A stretch of 64,000 nucleotides of DNA from Streptomyces sp. NBC_01268 (GTDB lineage: Bacteria; Actinomycetota; Actinomycetes; Streptomycetales; Streptomycetaceae), in assembly GCF_036240795.1 (NCBI RefSeq), contig NZ_CP108454.1, forward strand, positions 1,860,001 through 1,924,000. The letters are read 5' to 3'. This document shows positions 7,949 through 16,245 of this stretch, in pieces. How positions within the stretch are numbered: the stretch's first letter is position 1; each line of letters starts with the position of its first letter. The notes below the pieces were generated by a model, which worked only from the letters and a program-made list of their open reading frames with translations, did not search any database and had not been told where the DNA came from. Position numbers and translations under genes: made by a program.

Positions 7949-8721
7949 GCTCCCTCGTCCACGACGGCGGCGCACTCCTCGGCCGCCATCTCCAGCGGGT
8001 CCGGCACGCCCCGGCGATCACGGTCATGACGCAGACCATGCCGATCGTCTTCCTGCTGTTCTTCGGCTACGTCTTCGGCAGCGCGCTCGCCATGCCGGGC
8101 GCGGACTACCGGGCCTACCTGGTGCCGGGCCTGCTGGTGGCGACGGCGGCGAACGGCGTGATGACCGGCATGTTCCAGGCCGCCCAGGACACCCACCGGG
8201 GCGTGACGGACCGGTTGCGCACCCTGCCGATCAGCCGGGCCGCCGTGCCGCTCGGACAGGCGCTCGCGGATCTGGTGACGAGCGCGGTGGGCATGGTCCC
8301 GCTGCTCCTGGTCGGCCTCGCGATGGGCTGGCGGATCGAGGGCACCGCCCTGGAGGCGCTCGGCGCCCTGGGGCTGCTGCTGCTCTTCCGCTTCGCCACG
8401 ACCTGGGTGGGCATCCTGCTCGGGCTCGCCTCGCGCAGCGAGGAGGCGGCCGGACAGCTGGGCAGCGCCACGTTCATGCTGCCGCTGCTGTCCAACGCGT
8501 ACATCCCGACGGACGGGATGCCGGGCTGGCTGCGGACGATCGCCGAGTGGAACCCCATCTCGGCCGTGACGACGGCGGTACGGGAGCTGTTCGGGAACGC
8601 GTCCGTGCCGGCGGACGCGGCCTGGCCGGTGGCACACCCGGTGGCCGGGGCGCTGCTGTGGTCACTGGCGCTGCTCGCGCTCAGCGCTCCGGCGGCGGTC
8701 CGGCGCTACGCCCGCGCCTGA
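7945..8721 (+). CDS. ABC-2 type exporter permease, DrrB type
   Basis: 258 residues with about six hydrophobic segments (ITVMTQTMPIVFLLFFGYVFG, YLVPGLLVATAANGVMTGMF, LVTSAVGMVPLLLVGLAMGW and three more). The phrase LSNAYIPTDGMPGWLRTIAEWNPISAVTTAVREL is a well-known signature of the DrrB/ABC-2 class. It is the membrane partner of the ATPase encoded immediately upstream, with which it overlaps by four bases. The pair is divergent from a TetR regulator, the usual layout of drug-inducible exporters. The exported substrate cannot be told from sequence. Confidence 0.93.
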   Translation: MSSLVHDGGALLGRHLQRVRHAPAITVMTQTMPIVFLLFFGYVFGSALAMPGADYRAYLVPGLLVATAANGVMTGMFQAAQDTHRGVTDRLRTLPISRAAVPLGQALADLVTSAVGMVPLLLVGLAMGWRIEGTALEALGALGLLLLFRFATTWVGILLGLASRSEEAAGQLGSATFMLPLLSNAYIPTDGMPGWLRTIAEWNPISAVTTAVRELFGNASVPADAAWPVAHPVAGALLWSLALLALSAPAAVRRYARA

Positions 8722-8754
8722 GGACCGCCGGGTCCGGGCGCGGACGGAGTGAGG

Positions 8755-8782
8755 CGCCGGACGGGCGGGGACACGTCCGGCG
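8755..8782 (+). terminator. Hairpin after the ABC exporter operon
   Basis: CGCCGGACG (8755-8763) and CGTCCGGCG (8774-8782) form a perfect 9-bp stem with a 10-nt loop, 34 bp after the permease stop. It is a plausible factor-independent streptomycete terminator. Confidence 0.55.
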
Positions 8783-8880
8783 TGCGGTCGGGAACGAACG
8801 GTCGGAAGCGGGCCGAAGGCCGAACGGAGCGGGCGGGAGCGATGCGTCGGGGTACGCGGGAGCCCGGTCCGGACGGTCCG

Positions 8881-9147
8881 TCAGCTGTGGTTGCCGAAGA
8901 GGGAGCGGCGCAGTCGGCGCAGCGGAGCGAAGAGCGAGACCCGCGAGCTCCGGCTGCGGTGACCGTGCACCGGAACCTCACGCGCTGTCAGCTCACGCAT
9001 CAGCAGCGTCGCCTCGGCCGCTTCGCGCTGGGGCACGGCGGGGCCGCCGAGCACCGCGAGATGGCGGTCGAGGCGCGAGCTCGTCGCGCTGCTCCCGCAG
9101 GTAATGGCAGGCACACGCGGCCTGCTGCGCATTGCTATCTGTTCCAT
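8881..9147 (-). CDS. Small basic conserved protein of unknown function
   Basis: About 88 residues starting MEQIAMRSRPRVPAITCG, with GGGGAG four bases before the ATG as ribosome site. It is rich in Arg and Ser, with no signal peptide or membrane segment, and contains DRHLAVLGGPAVPQREAAEATLLMRELTARE as a probable helical core, ending in basic RRLRRSLFGNHS. I believe similar short proteins recur in streptomycetes but cannot name the family. It is transcribed divergently from the kinase gene at 9424, across a 276-bp spacer. Confidence 0.6.
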   Translation of the reverse strand: MEQIAMRSRPRVPAITCGSSATSSRLDRHLAVLGGPAVPQREAAEATLLMRELTAREVPVHGHRSRSSRVSLFAPLRRLRRSLFGNHS

Positions 9148-9423
9148 GTCACTCCCCACCCGTACGAGGGCACCCGGCCCGGGCAGGTTAACCCTATCGC
9201 CCCGCTACGACACCCGTGTATTCCGGCCGCAGGATTCACCGCATGTGTACGGGGGTTGACGATCACTGTCCGAATCCGTCTGATTCCAGGGTGAGTTGGA
9301 CAGCGGTCGAACGCCTGTCGAACCGTCACGAACCATCCTGCACGCGCTGCCCCCGGCAACGTGCATCCGGCCGGGTGTGATCTCCACCACCCGTGGGCGC
9401 GCGTGCTCGGCTACCGTGGAGGG

Positions 9424-11064
9424 ATGACGGTGATCGCGGGTCGGTACCGGCTTCTGGACGTGCTCGGCGAGGGTGGGATGGGCACCGTCTGGCGCGCCCG
9501 GGACGAAGTCCTGGGCCGCGAGGTGGCGGTGAAGGAGGTGCGCGCCCCGGCGGGCCTTCCGGCCGAGGACCGGGAGCGGCTCTACGCCCGTCTGGAGCGC
9601 GAGGCGTGGGCCGCCGCGCGGGTCTCGCACCGCAGCGCCGTCACCGTGTACGACGTGGTCACCGAGGACGGCCGCCCCTGGATCGTGATGGAGCTGGTCC
9701 GCGGCCTCACCCTCGCCGAGACCCTGGAGGCCGAGGGTCCGCTGCCGCCCCGGCGGGCCGCTCAGGTCGGCGCCGACGTGCTCGCCGCGCTGCGCGCCGC
9801 GCACGGGGCGGGGGTGCTGCACCGGGACGTGAAGCCGGCCAACGTGCTGCTCGCCAACGACGGCCGGGTGGTGCTCACCGACTTCGGCATCGCGGCCGTC
9901 GCGGGCACCTCCCCGCTCACCATGACCGGTGAGCTGATCGGCTCCCCCGAATACCTCGCGCCCGAACGCGCGATGGGGCGCACGCCGGGGCTCGCGGCGG
10001 ACCTCTGGTCGCTCGGAGTGCTTCTGTACGCCGCCGTCGAAGGGGCCTCTCCGTTCCGGCGGGACACCGCGCTCGACACCCTGCGGGCGGTCGTGGACGA
10101 GGAGCCCGTCCCGCCGGAGCGCGCGGGCCCGCTCGCGCCGGTGATCGAGGGGCTGCTGCGGAAGGACCCGGAGCAGCGGATGTCCGCGGAGGAGGCCGAG
10201 GAGCGGCTGCGCGTGATCGGCGCGGGCGGCACACCGGGCGCCGGGCCCACGCGGGCGGAGACGTACGGGCCGTTCCCGGCGCCGCTTCCCGGTGCCGGAG
10301 GTTCCGGCGGCGGGACCCGAGGTTCCGATGGACCGGGCGGCCCCTACGGCCCGTCGGGTCCCGGGGCCACCACTCCGCTGCCCGCGCCCGGTGGTCCACC
10401 GCCGGGCTCGGAGCCCGGGGAGCGGCGGCGCGGGCGTACGGCGCTCGTCGCGGGGATCGTCGCGCTCCTGCTCGTGGGCGGCGGGCTGACGTACGCGCTG
10501 CTGCGGGACGAGAACCCCACGCCCCCGCCCGCCCCGCCGGAGACGACGAGCGCGCCGGCCACGGAGACGACGACGCCCGAGCCGACGCCCACTACGGCCA
10601 CCACTCCCCCGTCGACCCCGGCGAGCACTCCGGCGACCTCGGTGGTGGTGTCCGTACGGGCGGACCGCGCGCGGTACGAGGGGGCCTGCCCGCCTCCGCA
10701 GGATCAGGCGCCCGCCTTCACGGCGACGTTCACCGTGGGCGGGACGCCCGCCTCGGTGTCGTACCGCTGGATCACCGAGAGCGGGGAGGGCCAGGACGGC
10801 ACGTGGCGGACGCTGGAGTTCGCGGCGGGCGGCCCGACCGAGCGGCAGGTGACCCGGATCCAGGCGGTGTACCGGCCGGACGGGACGCTGGAGGACCGGA
10901 TCGGGGTGGAGGTGCGGTCGCCGGTCACCGTGCGGTCGGGCCTGGTGGCCTTCTCGGTGACGTGCGAGAAGGTGACCCCGACGGGCGGGGCCACCACTCC
11001 CACGAGTCCGCCGGCCACGAGCTCGGCCGGCACCCCCGCGCCGGGTCCTACACCGCGCCCTTGA
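9424..11064 (+). CDS. Transmembrane Ser/Thr protein kinase (PknB-like) with extracellular domain
   Basis: 546 residues. The kinase domain covers about residues 5-265: glycine loop GEGGMGTVW, Lys in REVAVKEV, catalytic HRDVKPANVLL near residue 133, DFG in TDFGIAAV, then SPEYLAPERAMGRTPG. A Pro/Gly-rich juxtamembrane region follows, one membrane helix at about 340-360 (TALVAGIVALLLVGGGLTYAL), a Thr/Pro linker and an extracellular domain of about 100 residues containing YRWITESGEGQDGTWRTLEF, which looks Ig-like rather than PASTA. It should sense something outside and phosphorylate cytoplasmic proteins. TACCGT lies 6 nt before the ATG, so the message may be leaderless. Its 3' end overlaps the convergent lipase gene by 17 bp. 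Confidence 0.93.
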   Translation: MTVIAGRYRLLDVLGEGGMGTVWRARDEVLGREVAVKEVRAPAGLPAEDRERLYARLEREAWAAARVSHRSAVTVYDVVTEDGRPWIVMELVRGLTLAETLEAEGPLPPRRAAQVGADVLAALRAAHGAGVLHRDVKPANVLLANDGRVVLTDFGIAAVAGTSPLTMTGELIGSPEYLAPERAMGRTPGLAADLWSLGVLLYAAVEGASPFRRDTALDTLRAVVDEEPVPPERAGPLAPVIEGLLRKDPEQRMSAEEAEERLRVIGAGGTPGAGPTRAETYGPFPAPLPGAGGSGGGTRGSDGPGGPYGPSGPGATTPLPAPGGPPPGSEPGERRRGRTALVAGIVALLLVGGGLTYALLRDENPTPPPAPPETTSAPATETTTPEPTPTTATTPPSTPASTPATSVVVSVRADRARYEGACPPPQDQAPAFTATFTVGGTPASVSYRWITESGEGQDGTWRTLEFAAGGPTERQVTRIQAVYRPDGTLEDRIGVEVRSPVTVRSGLVAFSVTCEKVTPTGGATTPTSPPATSSAGTPAPGPTPRP

Positions 11065-11857
11065 AGCTGGGCAGGTAGCCGCCGGACTGACCGGCAGCGG
11101 TGGGGTGGTACGACTCCCCGATGTTGAGCCAGTTGACGCTGTGCAGCCACGCCGTGCCGGAGGCGCAGATCTCGTGCCCGGTGAAGGCGGGGACGACGCT
11201 CGCGAAGGTGAAGCCGTGGTTGGCGGCTCTCTTGGCGGTGGCCGCGTTGAGGTAGTCCGAGGCGTCGTTGATGGCGCGCCGCTCGTTCTCGCTCAGGCCG
11301 GCCACGCAGGATCCGCCGAGCTGGTAGAAGCGCGGGTAGCCGAGCACCACGACATGGGCGTTGGGCGCCTTGTTGTGGATCGCCGAGTACACCGAGTCGA
11401 GGTTTCCGGGCAGCGTGGAGTCGACGTAGGCCTTGGCCTGATTCACGCGGTTGATGCAGGTCGCCTCCGACTGGAGGACGCAGGTGGTCATGACGTCGGC
11501 GAAACCGGCGTCATTGCCGCCGATCGTGACGGAGACCAGGTCAGTGGCGGTGGAGAGCGGTCCGAGCTGATTGGCCGTGACATCACCCGTTCGGGCGCCC
11601 GAGCAAGCGGTGAACGCGAAGGACGAGGGGGCGTTCGCGTTCTTCCACAGGACCGGGTAGGCCTTCGTGGAGCGCTTGCAGTCGCCGCTCGCGCCGTCGT
11701 AACTCCCGGAGCCGACGCCCGAGGAGTACGAGTCGCCGAGCGCCACGTAGTCGAGTGCGGCGCTCTCGGCCGCCTGCGCGGTTCCCACCCCGGTGAGGGC
11801 GAGGACGGCACCGAGCAGGAGCGAAGAGGAGAAAGCCGTAAAACGGGACAGTTTCAT
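11048..11857 (-). CDS. Secreted SGNH/GDSL lipase-esterase
   Basis: 269 residues, with a signal peptide (MKLSRFTAFSSSLLLGAVLA, cut near AQA-AE). The block I motif is ALGDSYSSG with nucleophile Ser43; block III is TIGGNDAGFAD; the catalytic His lies in SYHPTAAGQ near the C-terminus. Six Cys (for example TACSG, TTCVLQSEATC, GSCVAG, HEICASG) fit the three disulfides of the streptomycete extracellular lipase fold, for which S. rimosus and S. coelicolor enzymes are the models. It hydrolyses lipid or acyl esters outside the cell. The start is set by AGGAGG 4-5 nt upstream. The gene is convergent with the kinase gene, with overlapping 3' ends. Confidence 0.94.
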   Translation of the reverse strand: MKLSRFTAFSSSLLLGAVLALTGVGTAQAAESAALDYVALGDSYSSGVGSGSYDGASGDCKRSTKAYPVLWKNANAPSSFAFTACSGARTGDVTANQLGPLSTATDLVSVTIGGNDAGFADVMTTCVLQSEATCINRVNQAKAYVDSTLPGNLDSVYSAIHNKAPNAHVVVLGYPRFYQLGGSCVAGLSENERRAINDASDYLNAATAKRAANHGFTFASVVPAFTGHEICASGTAWLHSVNWLNIGESYHPTAAGQSGGYLPSFKGAV

Positions 11858-12066
11858 GGGACCTCCTGTAGCAGGATCTCTGCGTTACCAGGTAGTAGCA
11901 GTGGATCCGGCGCGCTGGAAGTGTCCATGCCAAAAGTCGTGGCCGATTACCCCTGACTTACTTTCAGAAACCAGCAAAATCAAGCCATCTGAGGGCCGGT
12001 TGCCTCGCGGAACGTCCCGTTCAAAACCCCGTGCGCGGAATGCCCGGTTGCCGGATCATGGGCGCC

Positions 12067-13203
12067 ATGTCTGCCAACGAAGGCCAGGGCGCGGCGGGGG
12101 AACCGTCCGGGACGCCGTCGAGACCCGAAGGGGCGCTGCCGATCCGGCTGAACGTCGACGACAGCGACTCGCCGTCGGACGTCGTCGACGCGCTGTTCCT
12201 CGGCCGCTTCACCACCGGGGAACAGCCGCACGCGCTGAGCACGACCCTCGACCGGGTGAAGCCCGCCGCCACGCTGCTGCCCGGCGGCGCGCGGCTGCTC
12301 CGCGCCACCAAGGACGACGACCGCAGCGCGCTGCTCGCCGAGGGCGAGGGCTGGACGCTGCTCGTCTCCCGCTGGAGCCGGGGCGCGGACGTCACGGTCA
12401 CCGCGACCGACGCCGCGCTCGCCGAGCGCGTCCTCAAGGAAGCGACGGACGGTGCCAAGGACGAGCCCGAACCCCAGCCCGAGAACGTCTCCATGGGCTT
12501 CTGGTACGTGTCGCCCCGGCGCGGCCCGCACCGGACCACCCGGCAGATCGGCGCCGGCACCTGGGAGGAGATCCGGCCCAACTACACGGCGCCCGTCGCC
12601 GGGGCGATGGACCGGCTGATGGCCGTCACCCCCGAGGACATCACCGGCCGGCTGCTGCTGCTCCACGGCCCGCCCGGCACGGGCAAGACCTCCGCCCTGC
12701 GCACCCTCGCGCGGTCCTGGCGCGACTGGTGCCAGGTCGACTGCGTCCTCGACCCGGAGCGCCTCTTCAGCGACGTCGGCTATCTGATGGACATCGCGAT
12801 CGGCGAGGACGAGGGCACCGCGAAGGGCCGTTGGCGACTGCTGCTCCTGGAGGACTGCGACGAGCTGATCCGCGGCGAGGCCAAGCACACCGCCGGCCAG
12901 GCGCTCTCCCGGCTGCTCAACCTGACGGACGGTCTGCTCGGCCAGGGCCGCAACGTCCTCGTCGGCGTCACCACCAACGAGGACCTGGAGCGTCTCCACC
13001 CCGCCGTGGTCCGCCCCGGCCGCTGCCTGGCCCGCATCGAGGTCGGCGCGCTGACCCGCGCCGAGTCGGTCGACTGGCTCGGGCGCGAGGAGGGCGTGGG
13101 GCAGGACGGCTCGACCCTGGCGGAGCTGTTCGCGCTACGGCGCGGAGCCTCGGCGGTGGGCATGCCGGAGCAGCGCCCCGCGGAGGCGGGGCTGTACTTG
13201 TAG
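12067..13203 (+). CDS. AAA-family ATPase with DUF5925-type N-terminus
   Basis: About 378 residues, cytoplasmic. The N-terminal 170 residues (LPIRLNVDDSDSPSDVVDALFLGRF, GFWYVSPRRGPHRTTRQI) resemble the DUF5925 region seen fused to AAA modules in actinobacteria. Then come Walker A LLLLHGPPGTGKTSALRTLA (about residue 200), Walker B RWRLLLLEDCDELI, sensor region VLVGVTTNEDLERLHPAVVRPGRC. This is the fold of a single-ring remodelling or chaperone ATPase; the client is unknown. The ATG at 12067 starts MSANEGQG; an earlier in-frame ATG at 12031 would add a short basic extension. It faces the YtrA-type regulator at 13294. Confidence 0.85.
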   Translation: MSANEGQGAAGEPSGTPSRPEGALPIRLNVDDSDSPSDVVDALFLGRFTTGEQPHALSTTLDRVKPAATLLPGGARLLRATKDDDRSALLAEGEGWTLLVSRWSRGADVTVTATDAALAERVLKEATDGAKDEPEPQPENVSMGFWYVSPRRGPHRTTRQIGAGTWEEIRPNYTAPVAGAMDRLMAVTPEDITGRLLLLHGPPGTGKTSALRTLARSWRDWCQVDCVLDPERLFSDVGYLMDIAIGEDEGTAKGRWRLLLLEDCDELIRGEAKHTAGQALSRLLNLTDGLLGQGRNVLVGVTTNEDLERLHPAVVRPGRCLARIEVGALTRAESVDWLGREEGVGQDGSTLAELFALRRGASAVGMPEQRPAEAGLYL

Positions 13204-13293
13204 CGGGGCCGCCGGTCGGTACGCCGCGCGCGGCGGCACGGCTCCGCCCTCGGGCCGTACGCCTCGCTCCGGCGCGGTCGTGGCCGCGGGGGC

Positions 13294-13668
13294 TCAGTCG
13301 TCGTACGTCGCCCGGATCGCCTCGGCGACCGCCGCCTCCGCCGCCTCCCGGTTCAGCCCCAGCCGTCGCGCCTCCGCCGCGTACGCCGCGGCGGCCGTGG
13401 CGGCGAGGCGGGAGGCCGCGTCGGAGGCCGCCGCGACGAAGGTGCCGTTGCGGCCGCGGGTCTCGATCACACCGTCCCCCTCCAGTGCCTTGTACGCCTT
13501 GGCGACCGTGTTCGCCGCGAGCCCGAGGTCCTCCGCGAGGCCCCGTACCGTCGGGAGCTTGTAGCCGACGGGCAGCTCCCCGGAGCGGGCGCTCTCCGAG
13601 ATCTGGGCGCGGAGCTGTTCGTACGGAGCGGTGGTGGAGTGCTGGTCCACGCTGATTCGAAGCGTCAC
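13294..13668 (-). CDS. GntR-family regulator, YtrA subfamily
   Basis: 124 residues, just the winged helix (APYEQLRAQISESARSGELPVGYKLPTVRGLAEDLGLAANTVAKAYKALEGDGVIETRGRNGTFVA) followed by two short helices for dimerisation, the length and layout of the YtrA class. YtrA-type repressors usually control adjacent ABC transporter genes, but none is adjacent here; the neighbours are an AAA ATPase (convergent) and a GNAT (divergent, 74 bp away). Start is a GTG in front of TLRISVDQ. Target unknown. Confidence 0.9.
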   Translation of the reverse strand: MTLRISVDQHSTTAPYEQLRAQISESARSGELPVGYKLPTVRGLAEDLGLAANTVAKAYKALEGDGVIETRGRNGTFVAAASDAASRLAATAAAAYAAEARRLGLNREAAEAAVAEAIRATYDD

Positions 13669-13742
13669 CCGCCCGATTGTGCACCCGGCCGACGGGAAAA
13701 GGGGAGGCGGTCGGACGCGCCCGCCGCATAGCGTGCGGGATC

Positions 13743-14672
13743 ATGACTGTGATCGTCCGTGATGTACGGCCCGGGCTCCCCGAGGACGCCGAGGGCTTCG
13801 CCCGGGTCCGCCGCGCCGCCCTGCCCTTCCTGCTCGCCACCGGCCCTCAGGTGGCGTTCGACTGGGCGCACGCCCACCCCGACGCGCGCCACCGGCCGCT
13901 GGTCGCCGAGGCCGACGGGGAGATCGTCGGCACGGCGCAGGCCGCGCTGGCCCACGAGTCGCCCGAGCCGGGCATCGGCAACGTCAACGTCTACGTACAC
14001 CCCGGGCACCGCGGGCGCGGCGCCGGCGCGCTGCTGCTGCGGGCCGCCGAGGAGCATCTGACCGAGGCCGGGGCGAGCAGGCTGTACAGCTGGGTCCTGG
14101 ACGAACCGGCGAACCGCGCGTTCGCCGAGCGGCACGGGTACACCGCCAGCCGCTCCGCCTACTTCCTGCGCCTCGACCTGACCACCGCCGAACTGCCGCC
14201 GCTCCAGGAGCTGCCCGCCGGTGTCGAGCTGCGTCCGGCGACGGCCTTCGCCGCCGATCCGCGCCCGCTGTTCGAGCTGGACGCGCTGACCACGGCCGAC
14301 GAGCCGGGCGACGTGAGCGCCGAACTCGACGACTACGAGCACTGGTTGGAGTCCACCTGGAACCATCCGCTGCTCGACCACGAGCTGACCCTGGTGGCGC
14401 TCGTCGACGGGCGGCCGGCCGCGTTCACCGCGGCCCGGACCGACGGGTTCGGGCGCTACGGGTCGGGGATGACGGGCACCGCACCGGAGTTCCGCGGGCG
14501 GGGGCTCGCCAAGCTGGCGAAGAACCACTCTCTGCACCGGGCGCGGGCGGCGGGCTGCACGGAGGCCCTCACGGGCAACGACACGGAGAACGGGCCGATG
14601 CTGGCCATCAACGAGTGGTTCGGGTACGAGATCGCCGCGAAGGAGTTGCGCCATGTCCGCACGTCGGGTTGA
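13743..14672 (+). CDS. Tandem GNAT-family N-acetyltransferase
   Basis: About 309 residues made of two GNAT units. The first has the acetyl-CoA loop VNVYVHPGHRGRGAGALLLRAAEEHL (about residues 80-105); the second has SGMTGTAPEFRGRGLAKLAKNHSLHRA (about 240-265), followed by NDTENGPMLAINEWFGYEI. Such double-GNAT proteins acetylate amines or small metabolites; substrate unknown. A TAGCGT hexamer lies 8 nt before the ATG, so the message may be leaderless. It overlaps the next gene by 20 bp, indicating coupling with the DUF402 protein. Confidence 0.88.
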   Translation: MTVIVRDVRPGLPEDAEGFARVRRAALPFLLATGPQVAFDWAHAHPDARHRPLVAEADGEIVGTAQAALAHESPEPGIGNVNVYVHPGHRGRGAGALLLRAAEEHLTEAGASRLYSWVLDEPANRAFAERHGYTASRSAYFLRLDLTTAELPPLQELPAGVELRPATAFAADPRPLFELDALTTADEPGDVSAELDDYEHWLESTWNHPLLDHELTLVALVDGRPAAFTAARTDGFGRYGSGMTGTAPEFRGRGLAKLAKNHSLHRARAAGCTEALTGNDTENGPMLAINEWFGYEIAAKELRHVRTSG

Positions 14673-15147
14673 GATCGCTCTGGTGAAGGCGGGGCGGACC
14701 AAGATCCGTTACCCGGCGGAGCTGCTCGCCGACGACGGGGTCCGGCTGACCGTCCGGGCGCCGTGGGCCGCCGAGGGCGTACGGGACTTCGGCTTCGTGC
14801 GCTTCGAGCCGGGCGACGTCTTCACCGAGCACTACTGGCGGGACCGGTGGTACGCGGTGAAGGAGGTGCGGTCCGGCGACGGCGCGCTCAAGGGCTGGTA
14901 CTGCGACGTGACCCGGCCCGCCGCGGTGGGCGCCGACGGGTCCGAGGTGCTGGTCGAGGACCTGGACCTCGACCTGTGGGTGTCGGCGGACGGCTCGGAG
15001 GTACTGCGGCTCGACGAGGACGAGTTCGCGGCGAGCGGCCTGGCCGCCGCCGACCCGGACGCGGCCGAGCGGGCCGTGCGCGCCCTCGACGAGCTGGACG
15101 CGCTGGGCCGCGACGGCCTGGTGGAGTTGCTCGCCGCGGGCGCGTGA
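14653..15147 (+). CDS. DUF402 (FomD-like) protein
   Basis: 164 residues, cytoplasmic. The core FEPGDVFTEHYWRDRWYAVKEVRSGDGALKGWYCDVTRPA and VLVEDLDLDLWVSADGSEVLRLDEDEF is the DUF402 barrel, in which paired acidic residues bind a metal; family members hydrolyse nucleotide-linked intermediates (FomD) or diphosphates. The start lies inside the preceding GNAT gene, so the two are made together. A strong hairpin follows the stop. Confidence 0.88.
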   Translation: MSARRVEIALVKAGRTKIRYPAELLADDGVRLTVRAPWAAEGVRDFGFVRFEPGDVFTEHYWRDRWYAVKEVRSGDGALKGWYCDVTRPAAVGADGSEVLVEDLDLDLWVSADGSEVLRLDEDEFAASGLAAADPDAAERAVRALDELDALGRDGLVELLAAGA

Positions 15148-15163
15148 CGCCCCGGGGGGGGGC

Positions 15164-15199
15164 GGGCCGGGGCGGGAGCCGGGCGCCCGCCCCGGGCCC
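15164..15199. terminator. Bidirectional hairpin between convergent genes
   Basis: GGGCCGGGGCGGG (15164-15176) pairs with CCCGCCCCGGGCCC (15186-15199), one bulged base, 9-nt loop. It lies between the DUF402 gene and the convergent DUF6299 gene and can serve both. Confidence 0.65.
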
Positions 15200-15223
15200 G
15201 GCCCGGAACCGGGCCCTCGTGCC

Positions 15224-15640
15224 CTACGCCCGCACGAGCTCGATGTCCCGGTCCTCCTCCGCCAGGAACTCCGGCAGCGGCAGGCCCAGCTCCCCGCCGG
15301 GGACGAGCTGCATCAGGGCGGCCTCCACCCTCGCGTCGCCCGGGCGGTAGGCGGGGTCCTTCACGACGGCGCTGTTGGTCCACGGGTGGACCTGTCCGTC
15401 GCAGACGGCCTGGGTGCCGCCGATCCCGGCGGACGTCGCGCCCTGGACGAGCGTGGAGCTGACGTAGACGGGGCCCGCGCTGTCGTCGGTGCAGCGGTAG
15501 GCGCCGGAGAGGCTGACCGTGCCGTCGGCGGCGATCGTTCCCTGCGCGTCGACGGTGACGACGTCCGCCGGTCCGGCGTGGGCGGTGGCGGCCGTGAGGG
15601 CGAGCAGGGTGCCGGTGGCGACGGCGAGACGAGCACGCAT
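15224..15640 (-). CDS. Small secreted protein, DUF6299 type
   Basis: 138 residues. Signal peptide MRARLAVATGTLLALTAATAHA, then VVTVDAQGTIAADGTVSLSGAYRCTDDSAG and GTQAVCDGQVHPWT. The two Cys probably form a disulfide in a small beta-sandwich of about 100 residues. I associate this pattern with the streptomycete DUF6299 family, whose function is unknown. Unlike many relatives the C-terminus carries an acidic tail (FLAEEDRDIELVRA). It stands alone, convergent with the DUF402 gene. Confidence 0.75.
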   Translation of the reverse strand: MRARLAVATGTLLALTAATAHAGPADVVTVDAQGTIAADGTVSLSGAYRCTDDSAGPVYVSSTLVQGATSAGIGGTQAVCDGQVHPWTNSAVVKDPAYRPGDARVEAALMQLVPGGELGLPLPEFLAEEDRDIELVRA

Positions 15641-15717
15641 GGGTGGGGGTCCCTTCGGGGCGTGGGGGGAAAGCTGCCCGCCAGAGATACCGGATCAAGC
15701 CACCCACTGGCCGAAAC

Positions 15718-16245
15718 TCACCCCATCGGGGGCGAGTTGAGTGTCGGGTCGACGCTCACGGACTTTCGGTAGTGAATACGGTCGTACGGTCCGTCAAGAC
15801 GCCGCTCGACCACCTCGTAGCCGTACCGCTCGTACAGCTTCTGGTTCTCCCACATCATCGCGTTGGTGAGCAGCCGCACCTCGGGCAGTCCGAGGGCGCG
15901 GGCCCGGTCCTCGACCCAGCCCATCAGGACGCGGCCGAGGCCGGTGCCCTGGGCGTCGGGGTGGACGGCGATGGTGTCGAGGTAGAGGTGGTCCGCCTCC
16001 GGGACCACGACGACCAGGCCGGCCACCGGCTCGCCCGCGACGAAGACGCGCCCCGCCGCCACGTTCGCCGCGTGGTCCTCCTCCATCGGGGCCGGTACGA
16101 CACCGATCCGCTCGATGTAGTGGTGGAAGGCCGCGTCGATCACGGCCTTCACGGCGGGCACGTCGGCGCGAGTGGCGGGACGGGGCACGTCCCGCGTCCG
16201 GGGGCCCTGCGTCACACGGTCATGCGTCACATGGTCATGCGTCAT
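15718..16245 (-). CDS. GNAT-family N-acetyltransferase coupled to the tct operon
   Basis: Up to 175 residues. One GNAT domain with the acetyl-CoA loop [25 protein letters not shown] and the C-terminal [17 protein letters not shown]. The first codons come from a tandem-like DNA stretch with several ATG and GTG triplets ([12 protein letters not shown]), so the true start could be some codons later. The ATG used here overlaps the tctA stop (ATGA), making this the last gene of the transporter operon. It may acetylate a compound related to the transported carboxylate, which is inference only. Confidence 0.85.
   Translation of the reverse strand: MTHDHVTHDRVTQGPRTRDVPRPATRADVPAVKAVIDAAFHHYIERIGVVPAPMEEDHAANVAAGRVFVAGEPVAGLVVVVPEADHLYLDTIAVHPDAQGTGLGRVLMGWVEDRARALGLPEVRLLTNAMMWENQKLYERYGYEVVERRLDGPYDRIHYRKSVSVDPTLNSPPMG

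Noticed and set aside
9307..9323. Two TCGAAC hexamers that look like SOS half-sites upstream of the kinase gene
   Set aside because: They are direct repeats 11 bp apart, not the inverted TCGAAC-N4-GTTCGA dyad that LexA needs.
13222..13235. CGCCGCGCGCGGCG palindrome between AAA and GntR genes as terminator
   Set aside because: No room for a loop, and such GC alternations are common by chance in this composition.
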